From assembly GCA_004154925.1 (NCBI GenBank), contig QJNS01000195.1:88785-152784 (forward strand): a stretch of DNA of 64,000 bases, in the 5' to 3' direction. The stretch is from Monosporascus cannonballus. Its lineage: Eukaryota; Ascomycota; Sordariomycetes; Xylariales. Each line of letters begins with the position of its first letter. Within the stretch, counting starts at the first letter, position 1. The notes beneath the pieces are model-generated. The model ran no database searches. It was not told where the DNA came from and saw only the letters and a list, made by a program, of their open reading frames with translations. The position numbers and the translations under genes are program-made. Shown piece by piece: positions 35,365 through 47,414 of the stretch.

Positions 35365-36286
35365 TGACTAACCGTTTTCAGTACGGCCAAAATCGCAGGC
35401 AATAAAGGTCCCCTACTTAAATCCAACCCTGTAACGTTCCAGTCGAAGAAATAAACGCCTTTATCATAGTGCTTATCTTTGAAGCAAGTTACGCTTGCTC
35501 CGTTTCTATACGCCGTTGCTCCTTTTCTATCCTTTCTCGTTTCTCTAATTAGTCCAACTCGTAACTCTCGAAAAACAGCTGCAGCCCTTTTTCTTTCAAA
35601 ATATCTTCCTAGCGACGCAGGCGTTACAACTTATTTATTTATTTATTTTTTTTTTTAGATATCTCCTTTTGAAATTTTTCGCCATAGTTCTATAAATTCG
35701 TTTTCAGCGGCACGACGCTCCCTTTAGAAACGGTTGCGCTTAGAACTAATATTCTTTAACAAGAACATAATTATCGCTAATCCGTCACAATAACGCTAAC
35801 GACGGGTACAGTAATGGCAATTCGGAATACTTTCCGTTATAAAACATTCAAACTTTCCGAATAAAAAGTAGCTGGAATAAAGTAATACCTTAAAACCAAA
35901 TTTAAAAATATAATCAAACCGATTATCGCAAATTTAACGCTAATTTATACGGGATTAACGCGTTAATTTATTTTACTCGACCCGCCATAGTAAGTTAGCG
36001 ATAAAAAAACAGTTTTCAATTAAAGAAAAGGAATATTTACCTTTTTATCTTTAGGATAAAAATCCTAAAAGAAAAAAAAATAATGTTACGAAACCTTAAA
36101 CAAACCCGTTCTTAATGCTCTAGAACTACAGAAATAAAAAAAGCTCCTTACTTTAATTTACGTAACTTAAAATAATTTAATTAATTTATCAGATTATATA
36201 AATCATTATGATCTAAGTAATCTAACAGATTCAAAAAATCAGTATCACACCGGCAGAATAGAAAAAGATATAAGACTTTAGATTTC
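35365..36286 (+). other. 3' non-coding region of G2
   Basis: After the nested elements the G2 body resumes. It contains a T-rich tract (about 35,630-35,660) and mostly minus-strand coding-like traces, including repeated Glu/Arg-rich residues in antisense (about 35,450-35,640). The expected G2 3' LTR is not separable; the LTR at 36287 has its own TSD and is an independent insertion. Confidence 0.55.
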
Positions 36287-36674
36287 TGTTACGACCTGAC
36301 AAGCCACGGCCTCCAGAAACGGTCGCAACAGAGAAGGCCAAGAAAACTATGTGGATCAGGTCACGTGATGGATCACCAACTCACTGGTGATGAGCCAGTG
36401 AGCCGGATCACCAACTTACTGGTGGTGAGCCAGTGAGCCGGATCACCAACTCACTGGTGGTGATCCAGCTAACGGAACAAGGATATATACGCTCATTAAT
36501 TCCATAGTTTAGATAGCTTCAGCTTGCAATACAGCATCGTTACCCAAGGCACCCTTGGTATTACGAGACGTGACACGATTACTGTATCTATTGCTCAGAT
36601 TCCCACGATACTCCTGCCAACATAAACCCGTCGACTTAAGGTTTAATAGTTGGTTAAACCGCATAGCCGTCACA
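36287..36674 (+). repeat. Solo LTR (388 bp) with TSD, little RIP
   Basis: It runs from TGTTACGACCTGACAAGCC to GCATAGCCGTCACA and is flanked on both sides by ATTTC (36282-36286 and 36675-36679). The right two-thirds match the G1 LTRs almost base for base except for C/T and G/A differences; here the unmutated states are kept. The left part matches the LTR at 25578. It is GC-balanced in the middle of an AT-rich block. Confidence 0.92.
36370..36466 (+). repeat. 35-bp tandem repeat inside the solo LTR
   Basis: Units begin at 36370, 36405 and 36440 with GGATCACCAACT(C/T)ACTGGTG. Each unit contains inverted half-sites (TCACCA...TGGTGA and CCAGTGA...TCACTGG) that could form hairpins or bind a dimeric protein. 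The G1 LTRs have a different sequence at this place, so this is the variable U3-like part. Confidence 0.85.
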
Positions 36675-36679
36675 ATTTC

Positions 36680-38745
36680 CTATGTAAATAGCTATCTATT
36701 TAATTTCGCTCCTTAGCTATCAATCTAAGCTTTTAATTCAGAAGTTACTGTACCGTTTTCTAATTAAGGAAAAAGTACTTAAATCTCTTTAACGAATAAA
36801 CTCCTAAATCATTCTTCGCCCTATTGTTACCTGCAAATCAAGACCTTTTTCGGATACTGCTCATATCTCCAGATGGATGTATGACAGATTCGTTACAGTA
36901 TACTCGTTTTTAAAATACTCTTTTTTGCTATAATTAAAATGTTTTATATTAGATTCTTCCTTTTACGTTTTTTAAAGCTTACGTTTAATTCTTTTCATTT
37001 AGCTATTAAAATCTTTATCGTTATTTCGTTTATTAATTTCTTTTTCCGGAAATATTAATTAAAAATACATATATATGTAATAATAACTTTATCGATAAAT
37101 ATCGTAAAGAATCTAGTTTTAAGTTTTATATATACAAAGTAGATTTAGGTTTAAACTATATTTTCTAGACTAAGTCAAATATATATAAAATTATTATACG
37201 ATATAATTAACACGTTAAATATTATACTCAACATCTTCGAACACGATAATTAATTAATAGTGTTTACAGTTAGGACAGATTATACCTTAGTCTTATAAAG
37301 CCTTACTTTAAAGCCGATTGATACGTAATTATCGACAAGCTTCGACCCCGATAAATCTTATACTCGCTAGCTGGTTCGACAGAGTCGAGATATTAAGCTT
37401 TGCGCGGCAAACCTTAAGAATAAACCTTAAGGATAACTATAAAAGTAAATCAAATTTCATATATAATTCGTTTTTAATTTAAGGTTTTAAGCCATTATTA
37501 AAAAAGAAAAACAATGTGTTTTTTTGACAAGTTTAAAATTACTACGAAAGCATTAAACGTAATTATATATTCGGATGCCGATTTATTTAGAAGAAAATAA
37601 TATAGTTGATTAATTATATATTATTGTTTGTTTGTATTTTTAAATAATATTTGTATTTGCTTTTTGAAAATACGAATATTTATTAAAAATATAGTTAATT
37701 ATATTCGAAATATCAGTAAAATAATCTTAGATATAATTCTTTATAATAAGATCGAATTACAAAAATATCTTTCTTGTAAATAATTACAAAACGACAAATA
37801 GTTTTTTAATAATTTTCAATTAAACAATTTTTGTATAACTTAAAATAAAACTTAACTTGAACTAAGAATTCTTCTAAATACGTAAATCTGTGATGAGGAT
37901 TAAAGGAAATTAATCTATAATTTTTACGGTTTTATATTTTATAACAACTTTAAAAAAGACAATATTTTTACGCAAGTAATTAATACCGAATAATAATAAT
38001 AAAGCCAACGCTTTTTACCCTTAAGCAAATTCGATCTCTTTTCGTTAACACTCGAAATTTCGTTATTAAAATATATAACTTATCATTAACTGTAAAAACT
38101 CTTTTTACTATTTTATTTTCCTCTATTTGTCTTTTTCTTTTTTCTTAAGTTTAGACTTTTAGACTTTAATAATATCGTTTATAAAGCGGATTATAATTTA
38201 AAAAAGAATTTCCTTAAAACTAAATTATAATCGATACTATATTGGCGATAAGTTAAAAATATCTTTATTTTAGAACAAATTGTTTAATTAGTTTTATTTT
38301 TTTAAATTAAATAACATCCAAAATAGGGTTTATTATTTATCTTTTAAACGTTATCTTATAATATTGTTTTTATTGAATTGAAAAAAGAAGTTACATTGAA
38401 CTAAATAAAAAGCTATTCATCGCTTATCAGTTACGAAATTATTAAAATATTATACATTTCTTTTATATCTACTAGAATATATAAGTAATATATAAGAAGA
38501 ATTTTAATTACAGATAATAGTAAAACGGGAAATAATTTTAAAATTTATTCAACAAAGATATTTACGAATTCCTATATCAATTAAATAATAATACCTTTAA
38601 ATAAAATTTAAATTAATAATTTATAAGCGAAATATTAAATAAATGATTCTTTACAACGAAACCTGGTTTTTTATATATTTTCTTTTTTAACAAGTATGTC
38701 GTGAATTTATATAATTTATACTCTTAACTAAATCATCTAGATTAC
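36680..38745. other. Unclassified AT-rich sequence
   Basis: No coding trace, LTR or terminal repeat is recognisable. The first 250 bases are less AT-rich than the rest. G3 is inserted at its right end (TSD ATTAC). It could be strongly mutated older repeat or non-coding heterochromatic sequence. Confidence 0.4.
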
Positions 38746-38951
38746 TGTGAGAATACAGCTTCTATAAGGATAAGGCTGGTAGTCGACCAGCCACCGATTA
38801 GCCACCGACCTACTTATTAATATAAATCCACTATCTGGCAGCTAATAAAAAAAGCCAGATAAAAATAACTTAATATACTTATTTTTTAAAATCTGCTTTA
38901 GGACTATCAGAAATAATCTTACTTTAGCTTATAATTATTTATTATCTTATA
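38746..38951 (+). repeat. 5' LTR of G3 copy 1
   Basis: It starts TGTGAGAATACAGC and ends ATTATCTTATA (mutated from ATTATCTTACA). It is much more AT-shifted than the 3' LTR of the same element or the solo copy at 22789. Confidence 0.85.
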
Positions 38952-41900
38952 ATTTTTTCCATTTTTACTATTAAAAATAACATAATAATTACTAAAAATA
39001 AAGGTTACTAATGGCAAAATAAACTTAAATTATTAATGAAAAAAACGGCCGATCGGAACCTAATTGACGAACGATCAATTATGGTACGGAAATAAACGAA
39101 AAAGCTTATAACGGAACTCTAACGGGCAAAAGATCATAATTCTCGAGATTTCGAATTACTTTATATATAATAAGGATACGTTTCGATAACCGTTAACTAA
39201 ACGATCGGAAAACGGACGTAATATGACGACTGTATTACGGAATTTCAAATAAGAAAAAGTTAAACTTTTTAATAATAACCAGATTTTAGAAATTATCCGT
39301 TAATAAAATAAATGATATTCGGAATTATTTTGATAATTTGCCGCATAATAACTAATAATATAAGTTAAAAAAGTAAGGTTTTATAGGTTAATTACGATAT
39401 CGTTATAAAAGTCCAAAAATAATAAACGAATATTACGTTTTAATTATTCGAAGACTTTTAAATACGCGTTAATTAGAAAAAAGATTAAATAAAAATTATT
39501 ACGAAACTTTACGCCGAAAGGCTAGGACGAAATGCTTTTATTTATATTTAATAGGTTATAAGCCATATGGACGTTGTTATTGCGATTATTTAACGATTAT
39601 ATTACGTTACGCTTAATTACTTTAATTATGAAAAAAAATTTAAATTAAAAGATTTATTAAATTTTCTTCAAAAACAATTACGTAAATCCTAATTTTCGCG
39701 ATAAGAAATATAAGAAACAGTTTTTTGAATTATAAAAATAATCCGATTAATTATTCTGAGATTTCTATATTAATAAAAGTTTTTAATTTATAAAATAAAG
39801 TTTATAAATAGTTTTAACCTGGAAAACAATCCACATAATAAGTATTGTATTTTTAAATATTTTTATAAATTAATATTAGGGTCAAGAAATACCTTATTAT
39901 AAAAAACATTAGGCTGAAGGGAATTAATAACATAATAAATAACATAAAACATTATAAAAACGTTTAAAATATAATAAGAAAAGATCGATTATTTTCTATT
40001 AATGATATTAATAAGAATAAATAATCTTATTTTAACGCTTTCGAAAAAAAGATTTTTAAAGTAAATTAAAAACGCCGCGTAAGAATAATAAGGACAGCGA
40101 AAGTTTTTTATATTCGGAAAGTAGATAATTGCCGATTTAATTCCGATTAAAATAAATTTATACGACTTAATATTTTTAATTTTTTTTAAAAGCTTATTTA
40201 AATATTATAATTTTAAGAAATTAAATTACAAAATGTAAAATATAAACTTAAAAACGATATAAAAGTCTTATGATCCGGGCTATACGGAAATCAATCTTTA
40301 AAAGCTATATAAAATATTATAATATATAACGATAAATTAGATTAGTTTTTAAATGTAAACCTAAAAAGGCAGCCGAAATAAACGGATACGTCTAGTTTAT
40401 TCCAGCTGATATTTATAAGACGGTCGAAATAAAGCCGCCTTTTAAAGGGAAAACATTTATTAAAAAAGGTACGGAAAATATGGCAGCATAAATAAATATA
40501 AATATCGGAGTACAAATAATTATTATAAGCAAAACCTTAATAAAAAAAGTTAACCTTAAATTAATATCAGTAAATATTCCGAGTTTTATCGGCGTTAACA
40601 GTATATATATTAAATGTTATAAAGCTTACAAAATATTTGATAATATAACAGATAATAACGAGAATAAATAAAAGTTTAAATAAATTTATATTATAATATG
40701 ACGTAATTAAAAAGTAACAAATTTCTTATTATTTAAACCTGGAATAAACAAATTAAAGATTTTGTTAAATCTAATTATATGTTAATAATTATACGAATTA
40801 TTATAAAAGTCGATAAATAAGAAATTATAAATTTAACGATTTTCGGTAAACGAATTTATACTGTTAACTTAATAAGTTTAGCCGAAAAAAAGAAATATCC
40901 CAGAAATTGAAAAATAACAAGAATAAGAGATAGTTAATTTTCTTATATGCCTAAAAGCTTTCCGGCAAATATATTTCGAAAATGTAACGAAAAATATTTT
41001 AATTATTAAAGGCAAAATATGTAATAAATTTAATCCTAATAAAAACGCCTTAATTCGGCCTAATTTATTCTATTTTAAATGTTTAAAAAAGAATATTCGA
41101 AAAATATATTCGAAAAAATTTAAAGGTAAGTCGGATATATTGTTTGAAAACTGACATACAGGCATTAATATTATTTATGCTTAAAAAGGCCGGGAATTTC
41201 CGATTATATATTAATTATAAGTAATTATATCAAGTAATAATTAAAAATCGATATCTTTTATTTTTGAATTCAAAAATAACAAATAGCCTAAAGGTAATTA
41301 ATGTATTTTCGAAAGTTAATCTTAAAAATATTTAATATCGTATTAAAATTGAAAAAGATAATTAATAAATAACCGTTTTCCGAACGTAATACCGATAATT
41401 TAAATATACGGTTATATTAATTAACTTTATATAAATATTAGTTATTTTCTCGACTTATATATAAAATATAATAATTAAAATAATTAATTATATATACATA
41501 ATATATTTGAATAATATAAAGATGTATGTAAATAATAAAAGTATATATAGAAAGTATTTTTTATAAGTTTACGCATTATCATCATAATATTAATTATTTA
41601 CTAAAAGGTTAAAATATCATTTCATTTAAAAACATAAAGTTTCTAAAATTTATAATTAATATTAATAATTTGAAACTAAACCGTTAATAAGTTAATATTA
41701 TTATAATATAATAAAAATTAAATTTAATTTATAATATTTAAATATTTTTAAGATTTACAAATTTTTATCGAAACTTTATCGCCTATTATTTGTTTATTAT
41801 CGAATTTACTATTAGGCTTTTTAAAAAGGGATAAGATAAAAATAAAATAATGGAATTTCGATAATATGTAAAAATTAAAAAAACGTTCCGAAACTTGAAA

Positions 41901-44900
41901 AATGTTTTTTAATCGGCGATCATTTTCCGCTGTTAAAATAATACCAAAACTATTAAAATTGAAATAAATATCTCGGTAAAAATTATATTAAGGATATTTT
42001 TACAGTAATACGGAAAGTATTACTAACTAATTTTATATTAACTACAAAAATTAAATTTAACCGAAAAGCCGTAAGCCATAAAGTAATAAAAATTATAAGC
42101 GATTATAAAAAGCTTAAAATATTAACGGTAATACCTCAAGGATACAGAGAAACCTTTCTTAATATTTACCGATTATATAGCGTTAAAAGGTATAATAAAG
42201 ACGCCGGCGGGTAACCTTAAGGGAAAATTAATTCGATAAATTTACTGTTTTATATAATTTGATTTTGAAATATAATATTACCTGAATATTATTAACCTCG
42301 CAAATAAATTATTTATATATCTGGATTATATGTTAAGAAAAATTACGTATAAAATTGTATTTCTTACGTTATTTAAAATTATTAAATTTACGAATAATTT
42401 GCTAGAAAATATACGAAAAACAGTAATAAATATGTAATATGATTTAAAATATTATAAGGGAATAAAAAACCTTACAAAAATAATATAAAATTTATTCGTT
42501 ATAAATTTCCTAAATAAAGTTTAAGTAGTAAAAATTTAGGAAATTATTATCCGCATAAAGAAAACACACAATTTTCGTTATATAATTGCAAAAACCTTTC
42601 GAAAAAAAAGAAAATAAGAAACTATATATCTGCTGCATTTATCGTTTATAAATAATAATATAAATATAAATTATAATAGTAATACAATTAACGGTTAAAT
42701 AATAATATCCGTAAATTCCGATTATATTACGATCGAATTCCGAAAAATCTAAAAGAAAGAAAATTAATATTAAGGCTATTATTTATAACTAATACGTTTT
42801 ACATTTCTTAACGAAAAGATTAAACAAAAACAAAACGGCATTTTAATCGAAACCCTTTCGAGAATTCGATATTTAAATTTAAAGTTTGTAAATTAAGAAT
42901 TAAAATATTATAAAGTTAATATAAATAATTAAACGTTAAGCCGAAATAAAGAGAAAATATTTCCTAGGTTTAAATAAGGTTTTATAATATTAAAATAAAT
43001 TCGTAATCCCCTTATAAGGCGTTTTACGAAAATGATTAATTAATTAATATCATAATAATCTAAGCGCAAGATATATAGAATATATCCGTACGTTGAAATT
43101 AATAACCAGGACGTTTTACTAAGAAAATATAGTAAACGATATCCGAAAATATATTAAGTAATATTCGAATTAGTAAGATACGATAAAGTTATGCTATATG
43201 TTATAAGGATAATTATAGTTTTTGCCGTTACTTAAATAACCTTTTTAAAAATCTAACTTTAAACGGGTTAAAATATAACGTAATTCTGGTAATCGTCAAC
43301 TGTTTTACTAAAATAAGATTATTTATTTTTCGATTCAAATCTTAACCGTAACCGAATTGATTTAATTGTTGTATAACGAAATCGAATATATATTAGGTAA
43401 GTTAGTCGCAATTATAAATAATAAAAATAAGCTAGTAATAAATTAATTTTAAGCGGAAATTTATAAACAGCGAAAAATAAAGTAATAAATATCAACCGTT
43501 TATTACTTGCAAAAAGATAAATAAATGGACCGTATTTATCAAATTTTAAAATATTATTTTCGTAATTATATTAATAAGATTAAAAATAATTACATACAAT
43601 TATTGCGAAATACAGAATTTATACATAATAATGCGCTGAACGTATTTACCAGCCTTTTTTAATTTAAATCCTTATATAGATAGTATTTAAGGATAATAAA
43701 TTTTTTTATAAAGATTTAAAAAATAAGTATAAGGAATTAAGGAACGTTTCGAAAAAATAACGGCTATTTGTCGAATAATATACGAATATTGAGAAAAAGT
43801 ACCGACAGTGTAAAAGAAATATTATAATTAACGTTATATGTTTATGATAATTTATTTAAAGCAATAAGTAAATTTATTAATTAAAACTTTTAAGTTTAAA
43901 AATAAACAATTTGCATTTATTTATATCCGGGTTGTAATTAAGAAATAAATAAGATTTTAATCGTACAAAGGAAATTTGGCTATCAAATATTAACATATAT
44001 ATAATATATTTCTAGTATTTTAACCAGAACCGTAGTATAATCGTAAATTAGATACCGTTTAAATAACGTTATTAAACATGGTAGAAAAATAAGAAAAATA
44101 AGTAATAAAGAATATTGTCCCTTATTAAGATAAATGAGGATAACGCAAATATTGAATAAAATAAATAAATTCGTCCCTTAAATATAATACGTAAAAGCTC
44201 CGAAACTATTTTGATTACGTAATTAAGATTATATATTATTATAAGAAAAATTAAATATATATACAGGAAATAAAACAATTTAAAGATTGCAGAGTAATAA
44301 TAGCTCGATTAGAAAATGATCGCCAAATAATTATAAAATTATAAAAGATAATTTTAAATAATATTAAGATGTTCATGTTAAAATATTATTTAATTATATA
44401 ATTAGTTTTAAGCTTTTGTCGAATAATTACTATATTATATATTAGTTCGAAACCAATAAATAAAGTAAAGGAAATCGAATTTTTATTTCGAAAATAAGAT
44501 TTTGCGTTTAATTATGAAATTTTATATTAATTAGCCTTTAATAAACGTTTTAAGGAAGTTAATATAGGAATATTATAAAGCGATCGGAAAATATATGACG
44601 GCAAAAAACGGATACGTTTATTAAATTTCATGGGCGTAAAATGCGTAAGGAATTTAACAGCTTTTTATTTTTTTTACCAAAAATAAGGCCTAAATAATCG
44701 GAATATAATTTGTTATTAGTCGGAAATAGGGCGCCGTTTTTAAAACGCTTAACGAACTTAGGTTTGGTGATAATTTGGCCGGATAAAGTAATTTTCTAAT
44801 TATAGTTATTAATAAATATCAGAATTTCGTTAAAACGTTAGAAAATAAGCAGAAAATATTCGTAAACGAGAAACGTAACGGCATAACGGTTTTCTAAAAC

Positions 44901-45487
44901 TGCCTTATTTATAAAGGTATTTTAAAATTGCGCTTAATTGGAAATTAATTGCGAAATAATAAGGAAAAAATCGTAAAATATATAAAAAGAACTTGGATTT
45001 ACAAACCTTTAAAACGGCGTTTAAATTGGACTTTCGTGATTATAACGGACGATTAAAAATCGATTTTCGATTTATTAAAAAAAAACGATATTCCTGAATA
45101 ATAATTACGTTAAAAGCAAATTCAGCCTTACGAAAAACGTCGAATTAACGACCGATCGCAATTATATCGGAACGTTAATATTAAGTACTCGTAATACGAA
45201 CCTTTTCGAATTTATCGATTAACTTCTAATTATCGATACCGAATTAGAAAACCGTTTAGGTGGTATTTTTAAGGAAAATCGGAGTTTGAACGGAAATTAA
45301 ACGGCGATATTAATAATATTAGAAATAATTGTTAATCGTACGAAAACTTTTATAATAATAATTAACTATAACGTAATTTAGGCCTTTCGAAACCTGAACG
45401 CAAACCGTATCGCAATCGAAATAACGCTGTATTACGTAAATATAATACAGTTTATTACCGCTCGTAATACGACTGATATCTATCATA

Positions 45488-45945
45488 CACTTGGAGACCA
45501 AATGGAACCGTGCACTGGCCGATTTCTCACCTAAACATGCCATGTTCACTTTATTATAATAAATTACAGAAAAATAGTAAAAATAACAGGGGAATATCTA
45601 GGCATAAATTAAGATATAAATGTTTTGTTTTTATTGTTAATTATTATTTTAATTATATTATTTACTAATAGAAAGTAAAGTTTTACGTCGTATTAACTTT
45701 TTACATAGTAAAAATCTCAAATTATATATAATAATACGTAAAGTAATATTTTCGTAACGATAATTTCAACATTTATTATAATATTTAATGCATTATATAA
45801 AATATAGTTAAATTAATCAAAGTTCTGTGAAGTTATTGGTTTTGCTTAATTTTATTTAATTTATTTATATTATTATATCCGGTGTAAAAAGCCTATATTT
45901 TGGTAAGAAATAGGTAGGCGCACGGTTCCAATTGACCGATTAGTG
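45488..45945. mobile_element. 458-bp MITE with TA target duplication inside G3
   Basis: Both ends share an imperfect terminal inverted repeat of about 45 bp. Left: CACTTGGAGACCAAATGGAA then CCGTGC. Right, reversed: CACTAATCGGTCAATTGGAA then CCGTGC. Both ends then continue with ATTTCT(C/T)ACC-like sequence. It is flanked by TA at 45486-45487 and 45946-45947. The other G3 copy has the uninterrupted site: its minus strand reads GACTGATGTTTATTTTATTATCGGCG where this copy has GACTGATATCTATCATA, the insert and TTATCGGCG. No transposase trace is present. TA duplication suggests a Tc1/mariner-type source. Confidence 0.88.
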
Positions 45946-46404
45946 TATTATCGGCGTCGAAGAGATAGCGCTAAAGGAAATCCCAATTGTTATTAATATT
46001 AAAATACCACTTTTCGTAAAATTTCTTACGAGAAAAAGATATGGCGAACGAAAAACGAAACGGAGATTATACGTAAAACAAACGAAAAAGGTAAAATAAA
46101 AAAGAAAAAAAAAGAAAAACCGAACGAAACGCGTATGTAAAAAAATGGGAATATAGGCGCGAAAAGAAAAAAAGTAAATAAAATAAGGTTAAAAAACGGA
46201 TTATAATAAGAAATTAAGCGGAACATAATTAATCACGTAATATGATATGTATTAATTATTACGGCAACTACTTACAACATAATACAACTTACGTACTTAT
46301 AACGAAGAATTATTAGTAAGCATACGCAGCCAGATTTGCAAAGCGCGTTAGATTAAATTGATAATAATATTAAAAGGGATTAATAGCTTAAAAAGGAAAG
46401 TATT

Positions 46405-46611
46405 TATAAGAATATAACTCCTATAAAAATAAGGCTAATAATCGACCAGCTATCGATCAACTACCGACCCATTTATTGGTATAAATCCATTATTTGGCAG
46501 CTAGTAAGAAACGCCAGATGAAAGTAATCTAATACATTTATTTTTTGAAATTTGCTTTATGATTCGTCGGAGATCACCTTACCTCAGCTTACAGCTGTCC
46601 ATTATCTTACA
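46405..46611 (+). repeat. 3' LTR of G3 copy 1
   Basis: It runs from about 46405 (TTATAAGAATATAAC, mutated TGTGAGAATACAGC) to ATTATCTTACA at 46611. Less mutated than the 5' LTR: GGAGATCACCTTACCTCAGC and ACAGCTGTCC are kept. Confidence 0.82.
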
Positions 46612-46616
46612 ATTAC

Positions 46617-47412
46617 CTAAATCACTTAATAGACTAAAGCCTTGGTCGAAGTTTAGCCATTACGATTTTATGTTAAGCATTAAAAAAAGTATCGTTAAAA
46701 AACCCCTATTTTTATAATATCAGCCTAGAATATAAGGCTTAAATCTATATCTATATTATAACCTTTTTATATTAAAGATAGTAATTACTAGATCTTTATT
46801 ACAATATTTTAAAAGTCAATCAATTATTAAACCTATAAAGTACAGTTTATATTGGCATATTATATCGTAAATATTAACTAAAACAAAGTTTATTGCGTTT
46901 AATAACAAAACGAACTTAGATAATTAAATTCTAACATAAATTGTGATTCTTTAAATTATCAAAAAGAACACATTTATATATAATAATTTTAGCTCCTTAA
47001 TTTTGTTGATACCTCTTCGTAATTATAAATATATATTTTATTTTCTAATAACAAGTTATATACTCCTAATAGTATAAACGTACGCGCGTTTTTATATAAA
47101 TTACTGCGTAATTTCTATAAGTATCTGAGCTACATTTAGTATGTAAACATCGTTTTTTAAATTATTGAAATCTTAGTTATAACAATTTAAATTTAGTGGA
47201 CAAATAAATCTAATTTCTATTATATTGTATTATGTTTTGCTATTATTTTTATCGTAAACTAACTTTGTAACTAACGATTTCGATTTTCTATTATAAATTC
47301 ACACTTTAAATACGGTGTTTAGTTACTAATAAAAGCATTTGTTAAATTTTTAAAGTTTAATAACAACACCATTAATTAACGAGTTTAACTTCTTTCTTTT
47401 TTCTTTTATATT
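46617..47412. other. Unclassified AT-rich sequence
   Basis: AT-rich, without coding trace or repeat that I can recognise. It is the flank between G3 copy 1 and the pogo-like transposon. Confidence 0.4.
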
Positions 47413-47414
47413 TA

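Larger units (their letters stand above)
25950..36286 (+). mobile_element. Gypsy element G2, RT to 3' region, interrupted by nested insertions
   Basis: Reverse transcriptase is at about 25,980-26,640. The active-site box reads YFDN (26015-26026) instead of YxDD; the second Asp codon has become AAC. RNase H follows, then a zinc-binding integrase N-terminus near 27,090-27,230. The DDE core and the TDGQT...RLNQT region come next (about 27,290-27,720), and a chromodomain-like IKWK trace lies near 28,270. The body is cut at 28360/35360 by a 130-bp element that carries the complete G1 copy. Removing both, with one copy of the AATCC duplication, joins DVLSPES to a following LTVFSTAKIAGN reading at 35365-35460. 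Gag and protease are missing; the left edge is the LTR ending at 25949. Confidence 0.75.
38746..46611 (+). mobile_element. Complete Ty3/gypsy retrotransposon G3, copy 1 (+)
   Basis: LTRs at 38746-38951 and about 46405-46611 are in direct orientation and the TSD ATTAC is present at 38741-38745 and 46612-46616. The reverse transcriptase trace VFSK-NLKN...YRIKIEKD is at about 41,290-41,400. The integrase zinc region is at about 43,010-43,220. The core reads YNVILVIVNCFTK at 43285-43323, where Asp-Arg has become Asn-Cys (one G-to-A, one C-to-T change). Gag-like traces lie at 39,040-39,700. A 458-bp MITE is nested at 45488-45945. This copy is very heavily mutated. Confidence 0.9.

Noticed and set aside
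36370..36466. Possible CRISPR-like array
   Set aside because: Units are contiguous 35-bp tandem repeats without spacers, inside an LTR of a fungal retrotransposon.
45319..45549. 76-codon minus-strand frame with a Met-Ala-Cys-Leu start
   Set aside because: It begins inside the MITE inverted repeat and runs out into G3, so it exists only because of the insertion.
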